In this document: positions 23,004-32,028 of the stretch, one piece after another
How positions within the stretch are numbered: the first letter of the stretch is position 1
How the letters are laid out: every line of letters begins with the position of its first letter
NCBI GenBank assembly: GCA_963645405.1
Contig: CAVISR010000023.1
Coordinates: forward strand, 1 to 34,023
Direction of reading: 5' to 3'
DNA: 34,023 bases
DNA from: Colivivens sp963645405
Lineage (GTDB): Bacteria > Bacteroidota > Bacteroidia > Bacteroidales > Bacteroidaceae
Made by a program: the position numbers and the translations under genes
The notes under the pieces: model-generated
The model's input: only the letters and a program-made list of their open reading frames with translations
Database searches by the model: none
What the model was told of the DNA's origin: nothing

Positions 23004-25148
23004 ATGGCAGCATTAGGAAAAATCAGAAAACACGGAGTATTGCTTGTGACAGCTATTGCCATAGCACTATTCCTATTCGTTGCTGGCGACTTGATTCGTG
23101 GAGGAGAAACACTCTTCCACAAAAACCAGCAGAACGTAGCCGAGATTGCCGGAGAGGCAGTTTCCATTCAAGAATATCAGAAGATGTTCGACGAATTGCA
23201 GGACTACTATGAGATTGTAAACGGAACTTCAGTTTCTGGAGAGGATGACCTTAACCGCATCAAGGATGAGGCATGGCAGACTTATGTTCAGAACACACTT
23301 ATCGCAAAGGAGTGTGAGGAAATGGGTATCACAGTAACTGACGCAGAGGTGGCTGAAATCATCAAGAACGGACAGAGCCAGCTCCTGCAGGTGCCACTTT
23401 TCATGAACCGTCAGAGTGGACGCTATGACTACAGCATCGTGCAGACATTCCTCAATGAATACAAGACACTGAAAGAAGCAGGCAATGTTCCTGAACAGTA
23501 TGAGAAGTACTACACATACTATATGTTTGCTCAGAAGCAGATTCGCAACCAGTACCTCACTCAGAAGTATCAGGTTCTCTTGTCACAGATTATGCTTTCA
23601 AACCCTGTAGAAGCAAAACAGAGCTTTGCTGACCGCACAAACGAGACTGAGGTAATTCTTGCCTCGCTCAATCTGTCAAAGATTGCAGACGACAAAGTGA
23701 CTGTAACCGACGATGAGATCAACTCAAAATATAAGGAAGACAAAGAGAAGTATCAGCAGGTGATTGAGACTCGTGACATCAAATACATTGATGTTGCTGT
23801 CACTCCAAGCGAACAGGACAAGAAAGATGCAGAGCAGGCAATCAACGAGTCATACACAAAGCTAACTGCTGCAACCACAAACACTGCAGCCGGAAACGTA
23901 TGCCGTCAGGCAACAAGCTTGTTGAACTTCAACGATTTGCTCAAGAAGAAGGATGCATATCCACAGATGATTGCAGACCTTCTCGACAGTACAGCTGTTG
24001 GCACAACTACATTGCCTAAGTATGACGCAATGACCAACACTTACTATACATTCAAGATTCTCGACAAGCAGACTCAAGCCGACAGCGTTCTCTATCGTCA
24101 ACTTGCTGTAACCGGTGCTGATGAGGCAGCATCAAAAGCTTCTGCCGACAGTATCGTCAATGCTCTCAATGGTGGTGCTTCTTATGCAGACATTGCAAAG
24201 AAATACAACCAGAAGTCAGACAGCGCATGGATTTCTACATCACAATATCAGAACGGCAACTATCAGGCTGATGATATCACAATGCTCAAGACTATCTACA
24301 GTCTGCAGCCAAATGAAGTGAAATCCATCAAGCTCACAAATGGTTATAACATTGTTGTACAAGTTCTTGACCGTAAAGGTGCTGTAGAGAAATACAATGT
24401 AGCAGCTATAGTCAAGACTCTCAACTTCTCCGATGCTACTTACAATGCAGCATGCAACAAGTTCAACTCATTCCTTGCTCAAAACAATACAAAGGAAAAG
24501 ATTGAAGCCAATGCAGAGAAGAGCGGTTACAATGTACTCTCTTATACCGACGTAACAAGCAACGGTCATAACATCGCAGGTATTCATGGTACACGTGAAG
24601 CTCTCAAATGGTTGTTTGATGATGCCGACAAAGGTGATGTAAGCCAGCTCTATGAATGCGGTGACAATGACCACTTGCTTATCGTTATGCTTGATGAAAT
24701 CAATCCTAAAGGCTATCGCCCACTCAGCAAGGTTTCTGCAGACATCAAGTCTCAGCTTGTCAATGAGAAGAAAGTTGGAATGTTGGCAGAACAGTTGAAA
24801 GGTGTCAAGTCTGTTGCAGAAGCAAAGTCAAAGGGTGCAGAAGTTGATACAGTCAACCATATCTCATTTGCCAATCCTACATTCGTACGTGCAACTGCAT
24901 CTTCAGAACCAGTTGTAAGTGCCGCGGCATCAAAAGCAACCAAAGGTGCATTCGTTGGCCCTGTCAAGGGAAATGGCGGTGCATACGTAATGCAGGTAGT
25001 CAACAAGTCAAAGACTTCAGAGAAGTTCGATGCTAAACAGGAACAGGAGCAGAACGCACAGGTTTACTTCCGTGCTGTTGCACAAACTGCAATCAACACT
25101 CTTTACCTGAAGGCTAACGTAACAGACAATCGTTACAAGTTCTTCTAA
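23004..25148 (+). CDS. Membrane-anchored peptidyl-prolyl isomerase of the PpiD/SurA type
   Basis: A 714-residue folding factor. One N-terminal helix (HGVLLVTAIAIALFLFVAG, about 11-29) anchors it in the inner membrane with the rest in the periplasm. Residues about 40-215 are a SurA_N-like chaperone domain (VAEIAGEAVSIQEYQKMFDE, then YVQNTLIAKECEEMGI). A parvulin-like rotamase region lies at about 340-455 (LYRQLAVTG, SIVNALNGGASYADIAKKYN, LQPNEVKSIKLTNGYNIVVQV). A further helical C-terminal region includes VQQ-like repeats and ends DNRYKFF. It probably helps outer membrane proteins fold, which suits the barrel gene upstream. Length and layout match Bacteroidales PpiD-like proteins. It has its own promoter and a strong terminator. 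Confidence 0.88.
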   Translation: MAALGKIRKHGVLLVTAIAIALFLFVAGDLIRGGETLFHKNQQNVAEIAGEAVSIQEYQKMFDELQDYYEIVNGTSVSGEDDLNRIKDEAWQTYVQNTLIAKECEEMGITVTDAEVAEIIKNGQSQLLQVPLFMNRQSGRYDYSIVQTFLNEYKTLKEAGNVPEQYEKYYTYYMFAQKQIRNQYLTQKYQVLLSQIMLSNPVEAKQSFADRTNETEVILASLNLSKIADDKVTVTDDEINSKYKEDKEKYQQVIETRDIKYIDVAVTPSEQDKKDAEQAINESYTKLTAATTNTAAGNVCRQATSLLNFNDLLKKKDAYPQMIADLLDSTAVGTTTLPKYDAMTNTYYTFKILDKQTQADSVLYRQLAVTGADEAASKASADSIVNALNGGASYADIAKKYNQKSDSAWISTSQYQNGNYQADDITMLKTIYSLQPNEVKSIKLTNGYNIVVQVLDRKGAVEKYNVAAIVKTLNFSDATYNAACNKFNSFLAQNNTKEKIEANAEKSGYNVLSYTDVTSNGHNIAGIHGTREALKWLFDDADKGDVSQLYECGDNDHLLIVMLDEINPKGYRPLSKVSADIKSQLVNEKKVGMLAEQLKGVKSVAEAKSKGAEVDTVNHISFANPTFVRATASSEPVVSAAASKATKGAFVGPVKGNGGAYVMQVVNKSKTSEKFDAKQEQEQNAQVYFRAVAQTAINTLYLKANVTDNRYKFF

Positions 25149-25173
25149 TAAAGACCTTGTATAAGACTCATAA

Positions 25174-25208
25174 AAGGTGTAATGACGGGTAATCTATCAT
25201 TACACCTT
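25174..25208 (+). terminator. Strong intrinsic terminator after the ppiD-like gene
   Basis: AAGGTGTAATGA at 25174-25185 pairs perfectly with TCATTACACCTT at 25197-25208 (12 bp) around an 11-base loop, followed by ATTTATTAT. The A-rich left flank makes it workable on either strand. Confidence 0.8.
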
Positions 25209-25227
25209 ATTTATTATAGGACAATTT

Positions 25228-25258
25228 TTTGTCAAGTGAAAAATTATGCCTAACTTTG
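25228..25258 (+). promoter_or_regulatory. Promoter of the GH51 gene
   Basis: TTTG at 25228-25231 and TAACTTTG at 25251-25258 are 19 bases apart. Transcription from about 25265 gives a leader of about 33 bases, so the ATG at 25298 is the start and the in-frame codon at 25229 is excluded. Confidence 0.78.
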
Positions 25259-25297
25259 ACACCAAGAAACAAAGTCATAACTAAAAACTATACAAAC

Positions 25298-27799
25298 ATG
25301 AGACTAAAACAAATCCTTGCAGGTGCCCTATTCGCAACTGCATGTACAGCAAATGCTCAAGTTACGATTAACATTGATGCAGCAAACAGAGGACCAAAGG
25401 TCAGTCCCACCCATTATGGAATCTTCTTTGAAGACATCAACCATGCTGCCGATGGTGGCTTGTATGCAGAACTGATTAGGAACAGATCGTTCGAGGATGA
25501 CTCCATGCCAGGAAGAAGAGGCGGACGTCCCGGTCAATCGGAATCCACAGTGAACAGTTGGTACACTGTTGGAAGTTCCTCAATCAAACTAACTACCGAG
25601 AACTTACTGAATGATGTCCAGCATCATGCCCTTGACGTCACACTTGCCAAAGCCGGTGATGGAGTCAGGAATGAGGGCTTTTGGGGAATCAACTCTGTAA
25701 AGGACAGAAAGTACAAACTGTCGTTTTATGCAAAGAGCAACGGTAAATTCAAAGGCAATGTAACTGCAAAGCTACAGACCAAAGACGGCAAAGAACTTGG
25801 TTCTGCTACAATCAGCGTGAAGCTCGGAAAGGAATGGAAGAAGTTTACTGCTGAGATTGTCACTACTGGCAATGATCCGAAGGCTGAGTTCGTTCTCACT
25901 GCCGACAAAGCTGGTCAGTTCCAGTTGGATGTAGTAAGTCTCTTCCCTCCCACATTCAAAAACAGGGAAAACGGAATGCGTCCCGACCTTGCACAGATGT
26001 TGGCTGACATGAAGCCTCGTTTCATGCGATTTCCTGGCGGATGCTTCGTTGAAGGACAGCAAAGTCCCGACAATGCCTTCCGTTGGAAACGCACCCTCGG
26101 TCCTATCGAAAATCGTGAGGGACATGCCAACGTGAATTGGGGCTACCGCACAAGCGACGGTATTGGTTTCCATGAATATCTTCAGTTGGCAGAAGACATA
26201 GGTGCAAAGCCTCTCTTTGTGGTCAACGTAGGTATATGGCATGGCGGATGCACTCCATACGACCAGATTGACGAATGGATTCAGGAATGTCTTGATGCTC
26301 TTGAGTATGCCAATGGTGATGTGACAACGAAGTATGGTAAGATGCGTGCAGAAGCAGGTCACCCCGAGCCATTCAATCTTGAGTATATCGAGATTGGAAA
26401 CGAGAACTACAATTTCCACATGGACAACAACTCCGACCAGAGCGACCACTATCCAGAGCGTTATTATGCATTCTACAAGGCTATAAAGGCAAAATATCCT
26501 AATGTACACTGCATCGGAAACGTAGAGTCATGGGGAACCGACAATCCTTCTTGGCGTAATGACTATCCAGTGGAAATGGTCGACGAGCACTACTACCGCA
26601 ATCCTAAATGGTTTGCTGACCGCTTCAAGAAGTACGACTCATACGACCGCAGCAAGTACAAAGTATATGTAGGCGAGTATGCAGTGACAAGCCAGTTCGG
26701 TGACCTTGGTAACCTCAATGCAGCACTTGGAGAGGCTGTCTACATGATGGGTATGGAAAACAACTCAGACATTGTAGTCATGAATTCCTACGCACCTATC
26801 TTCGTAAATGAGAACGATGCCAAGTGGCGTCCTGACATGATTCGCTTCAACTCACAGAAAGTGATGGGCACTCCTTCTTACTATGTCCAGCAGCTTTTCC
26901 CTAACAACATCGGAACACAGGTTGTAAAGACTTCATGGGACTACAAACTCACCATGCCAAAGGCAAACGTCGAGGAAGAGGCAAAGCCAGTACAGATTGG
27001 TTTGGCTACATGGGGAACAACTGTCCACTATCGCAATGCCCAGCTCATCATTGACAACAAGGCCGTTTCTATCGGAGACTTTGCCAAGTGGCAAAAGCAA
27101 AACGGTTCATGGAGCGTGAAGGATAAAGAATTTGTCCAGACTTCACCTGAGCAGCCGGCAATCGCCCTTTGTCCCGAGATGATTTCTGCAAAGAAATACA
27201 CCTACAAGATGCAGGCTAAGAAAGAGGAAGGCGCAGAAGGATTCATGCTTATGTTCGGATACAAGGACAGCAAGAACTACGAGTGGTACAATGTCGGTGG
27301 ATGGTCAAACTCACAGAGCAATGTAGAGCAAGCCATCGGTGGCGGCAGGTCACAGCTCGCAGCCAACAAGCGCTTCACTGTAGAGAACGACAAGTGGTAT
27401 GACCTTCAGGTAGACGTTGACGGCGACAGCATCAAGTGCTATATCGACGGCAAACTCGACTTTGCTTGCAAGACTCAGAAGAGCACAGCAATGGAAGGTG
27501 TCTATGCATCCACAACCATCGATGATGCTACCAAGACCATGTATGTGAAGGTAGTGAACGTCGGTGAAGGATTTGCAGACGGAACAATCAACTTGAGCAA
27601 CTGTTCAGTCAACACATCCGACAAGTCTGCAGTAAGTCTCACACGTCTTGCTTCAGCTGACGGCAACGATGAGAACTCACTCGACAATCCAAAGAATATC
27701 TACCCGACAACAGGAGCAGTCAAGGCAAGCAGTTCTACAAAGATTGACTTCCAGATTCCTGCCTTCTCAGTAAATATCATCAAAGTAAAGATTCAGTAA
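25298..27799 (+). CDS. Exported GH51 alpha-L-arabinofuranosidase
   Basis: An 833-residue glycosidase expected to remove terminal alpha-L-arabinofuranose from arabinan or arabinoxylan side chains. The signal peptide is MRLKQILAGALFATACTANA, cut before QVTINI. Family start PTHYGIFFEDINHAADGGLY (about 36-55) is followed by an inserted beta-sandwich (CBM-like, about 75-220). The catalytic barrel is at about 225-510 with MRFPGGCFVEG, acid/base glutamate in IEIGNENY (E369) and nucleophile in VYVGEYAVTS (E460). A LamG-like jellyroll insert (about 610-750, YKMQAKKEEGAEGFMLMFGY onwards) precedes the C-terminal GH51 beta domain ending in FSVNIIKVKI. Both catalytic residues are intact. The location is periplasm or surface. 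It is followed 242 bases later by a GH2 gene, with no SusC/D in view. Confidence 0.92.
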   Translation: MRLKQILAGALFATACTANAQVTINIDAANRGPKVSPTHYGIFFEDINHAADGGLYAELIRNRSFEDDSMPGRRGGRPGQSESTVNSWYTVGSSSIKLTTENLLNDVQHHALDVTLAKAGDGVRNEGFWGINSVKDRKYKLSFYAKSNGKFKGNVTAKLQTKDGKELGSATISVKLGKEWKKFTAEIVTTGNDPKAEFVLTADKAGQFQLDVVSLFPPTFKNRENGMRPDLAQMLADMKPRFMRFPGGCFVEGQQSPDNAFRWKRTLGPIENREGHANVNWGYRTSDGIGFHEYLQLAEDIGAKPLFVVNVGIWHGGCTPYDQIDEWIQECLDALEYANGDVTTKYGKMRAEAGHPEPFNLEYIEIGNENYNFHMDNNSDQSDHYPERYYAFYKAIKAKYPNVHCIGNVESWGTDNPSWRNDYPVEMVDEHYYRNPKWFADRFKKYDSYDRSKYKVYVGEYAVTSQFGDLGNLNAALGEAVYMMGMENNSDIVVMNSYAPIFVNENDAKWRPDMIRFNSQKVMGTPSYYVQQLFPNNIGTQVVKTSWDYKLTMPKANVEEEAKPVQIGLATWGTTVHYRNAQLIIDNKAVSIGDFAKWQKQNGSWSVKDKEFVQTSPEQPAIALCPEMISAKKYTYKMQAKKEEGAEGFMLMFGYKDSKNYEWYNVGGWSNSQSNVEQAIGGGRSQLAANKRFTVENDKWYDLQVDVDGDSIKCYIDGKLDFACKTQKSTAMEGVYASTTIDDATKTMYVKVVNVGEGFADGTINLSNCSVNTSDKSAVSLTRLASADGNDENSLDNPKNIYPTTGAVKASSSTKIDFQIPAFSVNIIKVKIQ

Positions 27800-27807
27800 A
27801 CACGCAT

Positions 27808-27882
27808 GGCAGGTTCCAAATGGTTTAATTTTGATTTGCAGTTTTATTGGGGCTGGTCCTTAAAGCCAGCCCGGAACCTGCC
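27808..27882 (+). promoter_or_regulatory. Structured leader with embedded promoter-like box
   Basis: GGCAGGTTCC at 27808-27817 pairs with GGAACCTGCC at 27873-27882. Inside is GGGCTGG (27850-27856) pairing with CCAGCCC (27866-27872). TAATTTTG at 27826-27833 fits the TAnnTTTG consensus, without a clear TTTG upstream. It is either a nested terminator of the GH51 gene or a regulated leader for the GH2 gene. Confidence 0.5.
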
Positions 27883-27892
27883 GCAATATAGA

Positions 27893-27923
27893 GAATGGGG
27901 CTTGCCGGTCCCATTCTTTTTTT
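27893..27923 (+). terminator. Intrinsic terminator between GH51 and GH2 genes
   Basis: GAATGGG at 27893-27899 and CCCATTC at 27910-27916 form a perfect 7-bp stem, extendable by A-T and G-T pairs, followed at once by seven T. AGCCC at 27868-27872 can alternatively pair with GGGCT at 27898-27902, breaking this stem. Confidence 0.8.
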
Positions 27924-28044
27924 CATCAGTCCATATGGTTCCTTAGCCCACAAGTTTTCATCAATTCACTTATTTCCCTTAGTCCAGATGTTTCCATCAG
28001 TCCACAAGTATTATCAGCCACACGAGTTTCCATCAGTCCACATG
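27920..28044 (+). repeat. Seven 17-18-bp tandem repeats ending on the GH2 start codon
   Basis: Units start at 27920, 27938 (17 bp), 27955, 27973, 27991, 28009 and 28027, with consensus TTTCCATCAGTCCACAAG. Unit 5 and unit 7 are almost identical, and unit 7 ends in CATG, placing the ATG at 28042-28044 inside it. The array fills the whole gap from the terminator T-run to the start. Confidence 0.88.
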
Positions 28045-30453
28045 AAATATTCCAAAGCACTATTCCTGCTGTCATACATCTTCGTCTCTGCGGTAACAGG
28101 CATTCATGCCCAGGTATCGTTCGGAGACTCACAACTGTTCAACTCTGGTTGGCTCTTCAGCATGACCGACACAGTGAATGCCGTCCAGCCATCATTCGAC
28201 GACAGCCGTTGGCGTCAACTCGACTTGCCTCACGACTGGTCAATCGAAGGCACTCCGTCCCCCACCCTTGCCAGTTGCACCGGTTATCTGCCGGCAGGTA
28301 TCGGGTGGTATCGCAAGCATTTCCAGGTAAGCGATGACAAACCTTTGCATTTCATCTATTTCGAAGGAGTGTACAACCGCAGTGAAGTGTATCTCAATGG
28401 TCATCTTCTTGGCAAGCGTCCCAATGGTTATGTGTCATTCATGTACGACCTGACCCCCTACCTTCAGTCCGGCGGCAACGTACTTGCCGTAAGAGTCGAC
28501 CACAGCAGATATGCCGACTCACGCTGGTACACCGGTTCAGGCATCTACCGCAATGTATGGTTGATCAGTGCAGCCAATCTTCACTTCGACCAATGGGGCG
28601 TGACCTGCACTACTGGCAAGATATCCATCGACAAGGCACAAGTAAATGTAGGGTTCAGCATCAGCAATATGAAGCAGGATATGGGCGATGTCACAGTCAC
28701 AGCCAGTCTATTCGATGCCGATGGCAAGCAAGTCTGTGCCGCAAGCAAGAAACTCACCGACAGTCTTGGCACAATGCAGTTCAGTGTTTCCAAACCCCAT
28801 CTGTGGGACATCGACACTCCTTATCTGTATACGCTCCGTCTGCAACTGAAAAAAGGGAATGTCGTGCAGGACACCACATCCTTGCGTATAGGTCTGCGTT
28901 CCCTCGCCTTTGATGCCGACAAAGGGTTTGCGCTCAACGGCAAATGGATAAAGGTGAAGGGCGTTTGCATCCATCATGATGCAGGAGTACTTGGCGCTGC
29001 CGTTCCACGCGAAGTGTGGCGTCGCCGATTCCTCACCTTCAAGGAGATGGGTGTCAACGGACTTCGCATGAGCCACAACCTGCAGGCGCCAGTCATCTAC
29101 GACCTTGCCGACGAGATGGGATTCCTCATCATGGACGAAGGTTCGGATGAGTGGGAATATCCCAAGCGCAAGTGGATGGCAGGATGGAACAGGGGCACTC
29201 CCAGTTACGACGGATCCTACGACTTCTTCAATGAATGGATTGACACCGACATTCGCGATATGGTACGCCGCGACCGCAACCATCCAAGCGTGTTTATGTG
29301 GAGCGTGGGCAATGAGGTCGACTATCCCAACGATCCATACACCCATCCGATACTCGACGGCAACAATGCCAGCATCAACCAACCCATGTATGGAGGATAC
29401 AAGGAAAATGCACCGCGTGCCGAACGCATCGGTTTCATTGCCGAACGCCTTGCCAAAATAATCCATGCCAACGACCCCTCACGTCCTGTGACCGGAGCAA
29501 TGGCAGGCGTGGTGATGAGCAATCAGACCATTTATCCAAGTGTCATCGATGTGTGTGGATACAACTACACCGAAAACCGCTATAAGGAAGACCATGCCAC
29601 CTATCCCCGTCGCATCATCTATGGCAGCGAAACCAGCACCAACCTCTCCTCATGGAAGGCAGTGCGCGACAACAGTTTCATATTCGGACAATTCGTATGG
29701 ACCGGACTGGACTATCTCGGAGAGTCGGGGCAATGGCCCTCACGCGGACTGAACACAGGACTCGTGTCCTTCTCGGGAACAATGAAACCGCGGGGCCATT
29801 TCTTCCAGTCATTATGGAGCACCAAGCCCACGGTCTATATCGGTACACACCCCATCCGCAAGGACGGTCCCGACAGACGCCCCGGCAATCTTTCTACCGA
29901 TGCATGGGATTCGTGGAACTATGCCGAAGGGCAGACCATACGTGTACTCTGCTACACCAACCAACCTTATGCACGTCTGCTACTCAACGGCAAAGAAGTG
30001 GGCGAGAAAAAGAAATACGATGATTCCACGGGTATAATCCATTGGGACATCCCCTATCAGGCAGGCACATTGAGTGTGGAAGGAATCGACATTCAGGGTG
30101 CTGCAACAGTCACCTATGAGACAAAGACACATGGTGAAGCAAAGGCACTTCATGCACATGTCGACAGCCTGGGCTACAAGTCCGGTGACCTGGTTGTGCA
30201 TGTATGGATTGACATTGTAGATGAGGCAGGAATCCGTGTTCTGCAGGCGCACAACGATGTGACGTGTGAAATCATTGAAGGAGGCAAGTTGCTTGGACTG
30301 GAGAATTCCGACAACTCCGACATGACTGCACCCCAAGCCAATCATCGCAATGCATTCCGCGGCAGACTCCTTGCTTATATTCAGAAGACGTCACAGAAAA
30401 CAATCGTGCGTTTCTCGGCCGAAGGATTCAAGTCTGTGGAGGTTGAATTGTAG
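28042..30453 (+). CDS. Exported GH2-family beta-galactosidase-type glycosidase
   Basis: An 803-residue glycosidase with signal peptide MKYSKALFLLSYIFVSAVTG, cut near IHA-QV. The sugar-binding jellyroll is at about 30-200 (FNSGWLF, LPHDWSIEG, GIGWYRKHF, YTGSGIYRNVWL), then the Ig-like domain at about 205-310. The catalytic barrel at about 315-600 has IKVKGVCIHHDAG and GLRMSHN. The acid/base glutamate lies in MWSVGNEVD (E425) and the nucleophile in IIYGSETSTN (E530). A further sandwich follows (about 630-803). Beta-galactosidase is the likeliest activity, but GH2 also holds beta-glucuronidases and mannosidases. An in-frame start at 27895 would translate the repeat array and overlap the terminator, so it is rejected. 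No promoter of its own is visible after the terminator. The stop codon lies in a second repeat array. Confidence 0.9.
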   Translation: MKYSKALFLLSYIFVSAVTGIHAQVSFGDSQLFNSGWLFSMTDTVNAVQPSFDDSRWRQLDLPHDWSIEGTPSPTLASCTGYLPAGIGWYRKHFQVSDDKPLHFIYFEGVYNRSEVYLNGHLLGKRPNGYVSFMYDLTPYLQSGGNVLAVRVDHSRYADSRWYTGSGIYRNVWLISAANLHFDQWGVTCTTGKISIDKAQVNVGFSISNMKQDMGDVTVTASLFDADGKQVCAASKKLTDSLGTMQFSVSKPHLWDIDTPYLYTLRLQLKKGNVVQDTTSLRIGLRSLAFDADKGFALNGKWIKVKGVCIHHDAGVLGAAVPREVWRRRFLTFKEMGVNGLRMSHNLQAPVIYDLADEMGFLIMDEGSDEWEYPKRKWMAGWNRGTPSYDGSYDFFNEWIDTDIRDMVRRDRNHPSVFMWSVGNEVDYPNDPYTHPILDGNNASINQPMYGGYKENAPRAERIGFIAERLAKIIHANDPSRPVTGAMAGVVMSNQTIYPSVIDVCGYNYTENRYKEDHATYPRRIIYGSETSTNLSSWKAVRDNSFIFGQFVWTGLDYLGESGQWPSRGLNTGLVSFSGTMKPRGHFFQSLWSTKPTVYIGTHPIRKDGPDRRPGNLSTDAWDSWNYAEGQTIRVLCYTNQPYARLLLNGKEVGEKKKYDDSTGIIHWDIPYQAGTLSVEGIDIQGAATVTYETKTHGEAKALHAHVDSLGYKSGDLVVHVWIDIVDEAGIRVLQAHNDVTCEIIEGGKLLGLENSDNSDMTAPQANHRNAFRGRLLAYIQKTSQKTIVRFSAEGFKSVEVEL

Positions 30454-30570
30454 ACCAATTGAACTTTGAAACAATAGAATTGTAAAGACATTGAATTGCA
30501 GGCCATTGAATTGTGAGGCTATTGAATTGCAGACTATTGAGCTGTAAGTCTATTGAATTGCAGACAGATT
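30445..30570 (+). repeat. Eight 15-16-bp tandem repeats starting over the GH2 stop codon
   Basis: Units start at 30445, 30461, 30477, 30493, 30508, 30524, 30539 and 30555, consensus GAATTGCAGACTATT. Unit 1 includes the last two codons and TAG stop of the GH2 gene. The array fills most of the 165-base gap between the convergent GH2 and MATE genes. GCAACA motifs at 30580-30607 follow. Confidence 0.88.
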
Positions 30571-30618
30571 TACTTTTTTTGCAACAACTCCGCAACAAAT
30601 CTGCAACATGCTTTGAGC

Positions 30619-32019
30619 CTACAACTTCCGGAGTTTCGTTACCAGCCGTGCAAGCAGCACAAGTCCGCGCACACACAGTTCGGTAACCATGGCAATCCAA
30701 ACGCCCATGAGTCCGTAAGTGCCGGCTAGAAAGGCAGCAAGCGGAATCCTCACCACCCAAATGCTGCTGAAGTTGATGATGCTCGGAATGATTGTGTTGC
30801 CCGTACCCACGAATATTCCGTAGCACACGATGGACGTGGCAAACAGCGGTTCGGCAAATGCCTCAAGCCGGAGCACACTGGCTGTGAGATGTTGCACGCT
30901 TTCGTCGGGACTCATCAGTGTCATCAGGTCAGGAGCAAAGACATACATTATGGCTGCAAAACTGGTCATGATACACACACCCATTCCCAGAGTGATATAC
31001 GAGAAGCGCCTTATCAGGTCTTTCCTGTCAGCCCCCATGCTCTGACCAATCAGAGTGGTGGCAGCATCGGCAACACCATAGCCCGGCATATAGCAAAGGC
31101 TCTCGATGGTGATTCCGAAAGCATTCGAGGCAATCGCCACCGTGCCCAATGGCGCAACAATGATGGTAGAAGTGATTTGCGCCCCACATGAGATAATCCT
31201 CTCCATACCGATAGGCAGTCCAATCATGACTGCCTTTTTTATCACCAGGTTCTCGGGCATCAGTCCTCCGCGCAGGTTCAGTCGCAGTTGCGAACGGCTC
31301 GAGGAAATATAAATAAGGAGGGACACAAAGCCCACACACCAGGCTGACAACGTGCCAAGAGCTGCGCCAAGCACCCCGAGTCCCAGTCCCGGACACGTCA
31401 CATCCATTCCGAGTAACGGAATCTCACGGGTAGGAAATATGAAGAAGAAGTTGAACCCCACATCCATTGCACATATCGCGATGCTCATGACACTCGGCAC
31501 CTTCATGTTTCCGCTGCAGCGCAACATGCTCGACAGCAGATGGTAGAGAATATATATCGGCAGAGAAAAGGCAAAGACCAGGAAGTACAGATAGGCATCG
31601 TCCACAATATCCCTGTTGCCGCCCAACCATTGAGGCAGGTTCCTGCTTATGCCACACCCCACCGTCAAAGCCAAAAGTCCGAAGAACGCGCAAGCCACGA
31701 AAGCCTGGCGCAGCACATTCTCCGCCTCCTTCTTTTTCTTTGCGCCATAGAGATGAGCCACCTGCACCGAGAAACCCGATGCCACAGCCGTGCAGATGCC
31801 GCCAAACATCCATGTGGTGGTTGCCACCAGTCCTATGGAAGCCGAGGCTTCGGCACCCAGACTGCCCACCATCGATGCATCGATGTATTCCATCACGATG
31901 GTCGAGAGTTGCGACAAAATGGCAGGCAGACTGAGGAAGAACACCAGTTTCAGTTGCTCCCTCAGTCCCACATCTGTCTTCGAGTGGATCACACTCTCAA
32001 GCCATGCTTGAGTGGTCAT
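30619..32019 (-). CDS. MATE-family multidrug/cation exporter
   Basis: A 466-residue inner membrane antiporter of the MATE family, which exports drugs or metabolites against Na+ or H+. Twelve hydrophobic helices are apparent. Family signatures include LKLVFFLSLPAILSQLS and YIDASMVGSLGAEASASIGL in the first lobe, with the corresponding repeat IKKAVMIGLPIGMERIISCG and ESLCYMPGYGVADAATTLIGQSMGA in the second. The substrate cannot be read. The start ATG at 32019 lies 9 bases after the ridA stop on the same strand; a GTG two codons earlier (32025) is also possible. It is probably transcribed with ridA. It converges with the GH2 gene, and no intrinsic terminator is evident in the repeat-filled gap. 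Confidence 0.9.
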   Translation of the reverse strand: MTTQAWLESVIHSKTDVGLREQLKLVFFLSLPAILSQLSTIVMEYIDASMVGSLGAEASASIGLVATTTWMFGGICTAVASGFSVQVAHLYGAKKKKEAENVLRQAFVACAFFGLLALTVGCGISRNLPQWLGGNRDIVDDAYLYFLVFAFSLPIYILYHLLSSMLRCSGNMKVPSVMSIAICAMDVGFNFFFIFPTREIPLLGMDVTCPGLGLGVLGAALGTLSAWCVGFVSLLIYISSSRSQLRLNLRGGLMPENLVIKKAVMIGLPIGMERIISCGAQITSTIIVAPLGTVAIASNAFGITIESLCYMPGYGVADAATTLIGQSMGADRKDLIRRFSYITLGMGVCIMTSFAAIMYVFAPDLMTLMSPDESVQHLTASVLRLEAFAEPLFATSIVCYGIFVGTGNTIIPSIINFSSIWVVRIPLAAFLAGTYGLMGVWIAMVTELCVRGLVLLARLVTKLRKL

Positions 32020-32028
32020 CAGCACCCT

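Noticed and set aside
25298..30453. Complete polysaccharide utilisation locus
   Set aside because: Only two glycosidases are present; no SusC/SusD pair, hybrid two-component regulator or ECF sigma/anti-sigma pair lies nearby, and a terminator separates the two genes.
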